Positions 58,506 through 64,000 of a DNA stretch of 64,000 nt are shown one piece after another. The notes under the pieces were generated by a model, which worked only from the letters and a program-made list of their open reading frames with translations, did no database searches and was not told where the DNA came from. The position numbers and the translations under genes are program-made. Source of the stretch: an uncultured bacterium (GTDB taxonomy: Bacteria > Planctomycetota > UBA1135); NCBI GenBank assembly GCA_937919925.1, contig CALFOT010000110.1, positions 1 to 64,000 on the forward strand, in the 5' to 3' direction. Numbering within the stretch: the stretch's first letter is position 1; every line of letters starts with the position of its first letter.

Positions 58506-59696
58506 ATGCCTACTACCCTTCCCGCTCTCAAGCTTGCCACCCGTATGGGTCGGCTTGGAACTGAAACCGCTTTTGAAGTCCTCGCCAAAGCGAAGGCCCT
58601 CGAAGCCCAAGGCAAAAATATCATCCACTTGGAGATTGGCGAGCCTGATTTTGATACCCCGAAGAACATCATCGAAGCTGGCGTGGATGCTATGCGTAGT
58701 GGCTGGACTCACTACGGACCAGCGAATGGTCAGCTCGATGCTCGTGAAGTGGTGGCCAATTATGTGGCGCAATCCCGTGGAATCGAGGTGCATCCAGACG
58801 AAGTCACGATTGTGCCTGGTGGCAAGCCAACTATGTTTTATGCCATGCTTGCCTTGATTGAAAAAGGCGATGAAGTCATTTATCCAAACCCAGGTTTTCC
58901 GATTTACGAATCGATGATTAACTTTACTGGTGGCACCGCTGTCGCCTGCCCGATTCGGGAATCGAATGCCTTTGCTTTGGACCCAGAGGATGTTATCTCG
59001 CGCCTCACGCCGCGTACCAAAATGGTGATTTTGAATTCACCCGCCAACCCAACCGGCGGCGTCACACCAAAAGAATCGTTGGAAAAAGTGATGAAGGCGC
59101 TGAAGGATTATCCGGATGTGTGGATTTTGTCCGATGAGATTTACAGTCGGATGCTTTATGACGGAGTAGAACATTTCAGCCCCTTAGTCGATCCAGAACT
59201 TCGTGATCGCATCATTTTGTTGGACGGGTGGTCGAAAACTTACGCCATGACGGGCTGGCGCATGGGTTTTGGCGTCATGCGGCCGGATTTGGCGGCAATG
59301 TTTACCAAACTCATGGTCAACTCCAACTCGTGTACCGCGGCTTTCTCGCAGCGCGCCGGGATGGAAGCGCTCACTGGCGACCAATCCGCTGTGGATGCGA
59401 TGTTGCTGCAGTTTGATGCGCGGCGTAAACACATCACCAAGTTGATTAACGACATCCCAGGTTTGAGCTGCCACCTTCCTACTGGCGCCTTCTACGTGTT
59501 CCCGAACATCAAGCAAACTGGTTTAAGCTCTAGCCAGTTACAAGACAAGCTCCTCTTTGAGGGAGGAGTTTCTTGTTTGGCCGGCACGTCCTTTGGTGCT
59601 GAAGGGGAGGGCTATCTTCGTTTTAGCTATGCCAACTCAATTGAAAATATTGAGGAAGGAATGCGCCGTGTTCGTAAAGTCATCGAGAGTATCTAA
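58506..59696 (+). CDS. PLP-dependent aminotransferase class I/II
   Basis: IIHLEIGEPDFDTPKNI, NSPANPTGGV, LLDGWSKTYAMTGWRMGF. Start revised to ATG 58506. Confidence 0.93.
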   Translation: MPTTLPALKLATRMGRLGTETAFEVLAKAKALEAQGKNIIHLEIGEPDFDTPKNIIEAGVDAMRSGWTHYGPANGQLDAREVVANYVAQSRGIEVHPDEVTIVPGGKPTMFYAMLALIEKGDEVIYPNPGFPIYESMINFTGGTAVACPIRESNAFALDPEDVISRLTPRTKMVILNSPANPTGGVTPKESLEKVMKALKDYPDVWILSDEIYSRMLYDGVEHFSPLVDPELRDRIILLDGWSKTYAMTGWRMGFGVMRPDLAAMFTKLMVNSNSCTAAFSQRAGMEALTGDQSAVDAMLLQFDARRKHITKLINDIPGLSCHLPTGAFYVFPNIKQTGLSSSQLQDKLLFEGGVSCLAGTSFGAEGEGYLRFSYANSIENIEEGMRRVRKVIESI

Positions 59697-60736
59697 TGTC
59701 TCATCCACTTGCAGATTTCCGTTCCGATACTGTCACCCTGCCTACTGCGCGGATGCTCGAGTCCATGCTCGCCGCGCGCGTGGGCGATGACGTGCTCGGC
59801 GATGACCCCACCGTGCGTAAGTTGGAAACCCGCTTTGCCAGCTTGTTCGGCAAAGAAGCAGCCTTGTTTATGCCTTCCGGGACCATGGCGAATCAAGCCG
59901 CAGTCGCGGCGCACACCGTGCCGGGCGAAGAAGTGATCGTCGATGCCAGCGCCCATATTTTTCAGTTTGAAGTTGGCGGTTTAAGCCGCGTGGCGGGGGT
60001 GCATGTGCGCACTCTGGATACTGAGAATGGCCAGTATGCATTTGGTCAGTTAGCGCGTGCCGTGCGCCCTGTGAACGATCACATGCCCCGCACGGGTTTG
60101 ATTTGCACCGAACAAACGCACCTATTTTCGGGTGGCACGATTGTTCCACTGGATTATCTCGAAGAGGTCTACAGCTTGGCTCATCACCACGGTGCGTTGG
60201 TGCACATGGATGGTGCGCGGATTTTCAACGCCCAAGCTGAAACCGGCATTGATTTTGTCGATTACGGCAAGTTTTGTGATTCGTTGATGGTGTCGTTATC
60301 CAAAGGCCTCAGCTGCCCAATCGGTTCCATCCTCATCGGCGACGGTTCCTTTATTGAACGGGCGCGGCGGGTGCGTAAATGGCTTGGTGGCGGTATGCGT
60401 CAAGTGGGTTACATTGCAGCTTGTGGCTTGGTGGCCTTAGAAGAAACGGTCCCCATGCTGGGCGAAGACAACGCTCGCTGCCGACGTCTTGGCGGCGCCA
60501 TTCTTGGCATCGATGGCGTGCAAATGGCACAAGCTACCATTGATACCAACATCCTTTTCCTTGAAATCACGCAGGCTAGTATTGATGCGCCCATGGTCGA
60601 AGCCGCTCTTGCTGATGAGGGTATTCTTACCTTAGCGCTTGGTCACCGTTTGTTGCGGTTCGTGACTCACCGCCACATCACGGATGCCGATTTAGAGCGT
60701 GCCGTGGCTGCCCTGCAAACCGTACTCAAACCTTAA
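59696..60736 (+). CDS. Threonine aldolase family protein (low-specificity L-threonine aldolase-like)
   Basis: DFRSDTVTLPTARMLESMLAARVGDDVLGDDPTVRKLE, HMDGARIFNA, LSKGLSCPIGS. Confidence 0.93.
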   Translation: MSHPLADFRSDTVTLPTARMLESMLAARVGDDVLGDDPTVRKLETRFASLFGKEAALFMPSGTMANQAAVAAHTVPGEEVIVDASAHIFQFEVGGLSRVAGVHVRTLDTENGQYAFGQLARAVRPVNDHMPRTGLICTEQTHLFSGGTIVPLDYLEEVYSLAHHHGALVHMDGARIFNAQAETGIDFVDYGKFCDSLMVSLSKGLSCPIGSILIGDGSFIERARRVRKWLGGGMRQVGYIAACGLVALEETVPMLGEDNARCRRLGGAILGIDGVQMAQATIDTNILFLEITQASIDAPMVEAALADEGILTLALGHRLLRFVTHRHITDADLERAVAALQTVLKP

Positions 60737-60738
60737 TC

Positions 60739-62100
60739 ATGTCTGTTTTCAAAGCTTACGACATTCGCGGAACCTACCCAGATCAGATTGACGCAACCCT
60801 TGCGCGCCGGATTGGGCGCGCATTTGCCGATTTCCTCGGCGCTGGACCGTTCGTGGTTGGTCGGGATATGCGTGAGATGGCACCTGAAATCCACAACGCG
60901 GTCATCGAAGGAATCCTGGATGGGGGAGCTGATGTTATCGATATTGGGTTAGCCTCCACTCCGCAGACCTATTTCGCGATTGGTCATTTAAAGGCCGCTG
61001 GGGGCATGTGTGTGACTGCAAGCCACAACGCGAAGGAATACATTGGCTTCAAGTTATGTGCGCAAGAGGCCAAACCAATTTCTGCCGATAATGGCATCAA
61101 AGAAATTGAAAGCATGGCTACTCAAGGCCAAGCACCCACGCCGCTGGCGATGCGTGGTGTACGCTCGTTTGTAGATACCCTTGGCGATTATGCCAAGCAC
61201 GTGGCGCAGTGGGCCAACCTTGCGCGCGATGTGCGCATCGTTTCCGATGCGGCAAATGGCATGGCTGCACACAGTTTTCCTGCAGTACTGAAAGAAGTAC
61301 CGCAGATCCACCACAGTGGTTTGTACTATGAGTTGGACGGTACTTTCCCCAACCATGAAGCCAATCCACTCAAGCTGAGTACTCTGGTTGATTTACAGGC
61401 TTATGTGGTTGCACAAGGCGCGGAACTCGGCGCTGCCTTTGATGGCGATTCCGATCGTTGTTGTTTTGTGGATGAGAAAGGCCGCGCGATTGGTAACGAC
61501 ATCGTAACGGCTTTGGTTGCGCGTGAGGTTCTGAACACAGAGCCCGGCGCTGCCATTGTTTATGACTTGCGTAGTTCCTGGGTGTTGCCGCAAACCGTGC
61601 TTGCCGGTGGTGGTCGCCCCACGCGGGAACGCGTCGGGCATAGTTTCTTGAAAGCCAAAATGCGTGCTCATGATGCACCTTTTGGTGGCGAGTTGTCTGG
61701 CCATTATTACTTTCGTGATAACTGGTACGCAGACAACTCGGAAATCATTCTGTTGATGGTGCTGAATCTGGTTTCACGTAGTGATAAACCATTCAGTGCT
61801 ATGTTGGATGAACTTATGCTTTACCATTCCACCGGTGAAGTCAATTTCCGCGTGGAAGACAAGCAAGGCGCCATGAACAAGCTAAAGGAAGTTTTTCATG
61901 ATGCTGACTCCATCGATGAACTAGATGGTGTCACTATTTCGTATGGTGCAGTCACTGCGCCAGGTTGGTGGTGGGTGAATGTGCGCGCTTCCAACACCGA
62001 ACCCTTGTTGCGCATGAACATTGAATCCGACCAAAAAGATCAAATGGTTGCCATGACCAAACGGGTGATTGAGATTCTTGGTGTAGAACCTATAGCTTAA
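60739..62100 (+). CDS. Phosphomannomutase/phosphoglucomutase
   Basis: FKAYDIRGTYPDQID, VTASHNAKEYIGFK (phosphoserine loop), FDGDSDRCCFVDE, SNTEPLLRM. Confidence 0.95.
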   Translation: MSVFKAYDIRGTYPDQIDATLARRIGRAFADFLGAGPFVVGRDMREMAPEIHNAVIEGILDGGADVIDIGLASTPQTYFAIGHLKAAGGMCVTASHNAKEYIGFKLCAQEAKPISADNGIKEIESMATQGQAPTPLAMRGVRSFVDTLGDYAKHVAQWANLARDVRIVSDAANGMAAHSFPAVLKEVPQIHHSGLYYELDGTFPNHEANPLKLSTLVDLQAYVVAQGAELGAAFDGDSDRCCFVDEKGRAIGNDIVTALVAREVLNTEPGAAIVYDLRSSWVLPQTVLAGGGRPTRERVGHSFLKAKMRAHDAPFGGELSGHYYFRDNWYADNSEIILLMVLNLVSRSDKPFSAMLDELMLYHSTGEVNFRVEDKQGAMNKLKEVFHDADSIDELDGVTISYGAVTAPGWWWVNVRASNTEPLLRMNIESDQKDQMVAMTKRVIEILGVEPIA

Positions 62101-62101
62101 A

Positions 62102-63037
62102 ATGAGTAGCTTCAAAGAACGGCCAGTGCGCATCATCGGGGTGCCGTTGGATTTGGGCGCCAGTCGTCGCGGCACGGATCTTGGTCCTGGTGCCTTAAGG
62201 GTGGCTGGAGTCGGCAAGAGGCTGCGTGAGATTGGCTTCGAAGTGCAACGCGAAGAAGATGTATTTGTACCTGCCATGGAAACTCGCGCTTCTTTTGGTA
62301 ATCCTCGCGCCCGTTTTCACGATGAAATTTTGCAGGTTTGTGAAGACCTCGCAGATGTCGTCAAACGTGCCCTTGATGAGGGTGCCACTCCTTTGGTGTT
62401 TGGTGGCGATCATTCCATTGGGATGGGCACGGTAGCCGGTGTGGCGGGGCATTTTCGCGCCACCCAGCAGAAAATTGGATTAGTTTGGTTCGATGCCCAT
62501 GGGGATATGAATGTGCCCTCCAGTTCTCCCAGCGGCAATATCCATGGAATGCCTTTGGCTCATGTTATTGGCCATTTGGGTGGGGTCGATGCCGCCCTTT
62601 CGAACATTGGTGGCTTCCGCAACAAAGTCGCAGTAGACAATGTAGCTTTGGTGGGCTTGCGTGATATCGATCGCGAGGAAGCGCGCATCATTCGCGAGTC
62701 AGGGATTCACACCTGGACCATGCGCGATATTGATGAGAAGGGTATGCCTAGGGTCACCGCTGAGATCCTCGAAGTCGTGAACCATGGCACCGCCGGCTTT
62801 CATCTGAGTTTTGATGTCGACGGTCTGGATCCCTCCGTGGTTGCGGGAGTGGGCACGCCGGTTCCTGGTGGTGTGGGTTTTCGCGAAGCGCACCTCATGT
62901 TGGAGCTAATGGCGGATACTGGTTTGATGACTTCGATGGAAATCGCCGAATTGAACCCCTTACTTGATAATTGCAATGCCGGCGCCCAAAACATGCTGCA
63001 TTTGATTTGTAGCGCCTTCGGGAAATCGATTCTGTAA
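62102..63037 (+). CDS. rocF: Arginase
   Basis: GVPLDLGASRRGTDLGPGALRVAG, GGDHSIGMGT, WFDAHGDMN, SFDVDGLDPSVVAGVGTPVPGG. Confidence 0.94.
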   Translation: MSSFKERPVRIIGVPLDLGASRRGTDLGPGALRVAGVGKRLREIGFEVQREEDVFVPAMETRASFGNPRARFHDEILQVCEDLADVVKRALDEGATPLVFGGDHSIGMGTVAGVAGHFRATQQKIGLVWFDAHGDMNVPSSSPSGNIHGMPLAHVIGHLGGVDAALSNIGGFRNKVAVDNVALVGLRDIDREEARIIRESGIHTWTMRDIDEKGMPRVTAEILEVVNHGTAGFHLSFDVDGLDPSVVAGVGTPVPGGVGFREAHLMLELMADTGLMTSMEIAELNPLLDNCNAGAQNMLHLICSAFGKSIL

Positions 63038-64000
63038 TGGATCCGCGCTTGCGCAAGCTCGTTGATACCGCACCAGGGTGGTTGCAACCGGGTGGCCCGT
63101 GTAGTGATGTGGTGGTGGCGTCGCGTGTTCGTTTGGCTCGCAATGTTGCTGGGTTGGCTTTTCCGCAACGCCTGGACCACCAGCGCGCAGATGATTTAAC
63201 CGCCGCCGCCGCCGATTGCCTGCGCCGCTCCAAGCTCGAGGGTGAGGTGCTGGAACCGCGATCTCTTAGCCGTGCCGATGCCGATTTTATTGTGGAACGC
63301 AGTTTGGCCACCCGCGATCTGATGATGGCCAAGCGCCCAACCCAGGTGTTTTTCTGTAGCCTGGGCCTCCATGGGGTGATGGTGAATGAAGAGGACCATT
63401 TCCGCATTCAAGGCCTCGCACCGGGCCTAGACTTGAATTTAGCTTTCGAGCGCGCGCAACGGTTGGAACGACGCTTACGCGAAAGTTTTGAATTTGCGGT
63501 AAGTGAACGCTTCGGCTTTCTCACTTCTTGCCCTACCAATACTGGCTCAGGTATGCGTGCTAGCTTAATGCTACATCTGCCTGCTCTAGCCCGCGGCAAA
63601 GCACCGATGCAGCGCGCTCTGCAAGCCGCACGGGTAGCCTCTTTGGCCGTGCGTGGCGTACATGGGGAAGGCAGTTTTGCTTTGGGCCATTACTACCAAT
63701 TCAGTAATCAACGCACCATGGGCGTGAGTGCTCAGCAACAATTAAAAACCGTCACTGAATTTGGGATGGAAGTGACTGGCTATGAGCGCGAAACGCGTAA
63801 GCAGTTTTGTGACGACCCCCATGCCAAGCAAATTCTGTGCGAAGATTTGCAAAAAGCCATTGATTTAGTGAGCACCGCGGAAAGCTTAACCACCGCCCAG
63901 GCCTTGGATGCCCTGAGTACTTTACGTTTGGGGGCTTTGCTGGAGTTGACTGGTGAGTTGGGTTTTGCGTGTGCGGCAGATCATCTGTTACGGTTAAGCT
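63037..64000 (+). CDS. mcsB: Protein-arginine kinase McsB (partial, truncated by right window edge)
   Basis: DVVVASRVRLARNVAGLAFPQRL, TSCPTNTGSGMRASLMLHLPAL, GHYYQFSNQRTMG; ATG overlaps rocF stop (TAATG); open to 64000. Absent from ORF track. Confidence 0.93.
   Translation, partial: MDPRLRKLVDTAPGWLQPGGPCSDVVVASRVRLARNVAGLAFPQRLDHQRADDLTAAAADCLRRSKLEGEVLEPRSLSRADADFIVERSLATRDLMMAKRPTQVFFCSLGLHGVMVNEEDHFRIQGLAPGLDLNLAFERAQRLERRLRESFEFAVSERFGFLTSCPTNTGSGMRASLMLHLPALARGKAPMQRALQAARVASLAVRGVHGEGSFALGHYYQFSNQRTMGVSAQQQLKTVTEFGMEVTGYERETRKQFCDDPHAKQILCEDLQKAIDLVSTAESLTTAQALDALSTLRLGALLELTGELGFACAADHLLRLS

Noticed and set aside
1-64000. CRISPR arrays, insertion sequences, prophage or toxin-antitoxin systems
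   Set aside because: Looked for regularly spaced repeats, transposase or integrase motifs and small paired ORFs; none found.

Overview
Gene-dense chromosomal window of about 50 protein genes and one tRNA, with no CRISPR array, transposase, integrase, prophage or rRNA seen. It is mostly core genome: selB, rho, guaB/guaA, hisS, nadD, yidC, mnmE, nrdR, smc, rocF, mcsB, gluQ-type synthetase, larC, trehalose metabolism, Zn- and Fe-type ABC transporters. A secreted protein at 23316 ends in a C-terminal module I associate with planctomycete secretomes; together with mcsB and rare Shine-Dalgarno motifs this suggests a Planctomycetota-like host (inference only). Two genes are cut by the window edges and absent from the ORF track: a secreted protein on the minus strand (100 to <1) and mcsB (63037 to >64000). 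The items most worth follow-up are: (i) a 564-aa ATP-cone protein overlapping nrdR that looks like a remote or degenerate class III RNR-like protein; (ii) a translationally coupled five-gene operon joining a ferric-type ABC importer to a pentaheme cytochrome and a HEAT-type lipoprotein; (iii) repeated -10-like hexamers 5-8 nt upstream of start codons, suggesting widespread leaderless transcription; (iv) an AmgK/MurU-like peptidoglycan-recycling pair; (v) a one-base-overlapping arginase-McsB pair; (vi) a Zn-type ABC operon preceded by a putative outer-membrane protein and a leaderless small membrane protein. All family assignments come from reading motifs by eye; no searches were run.
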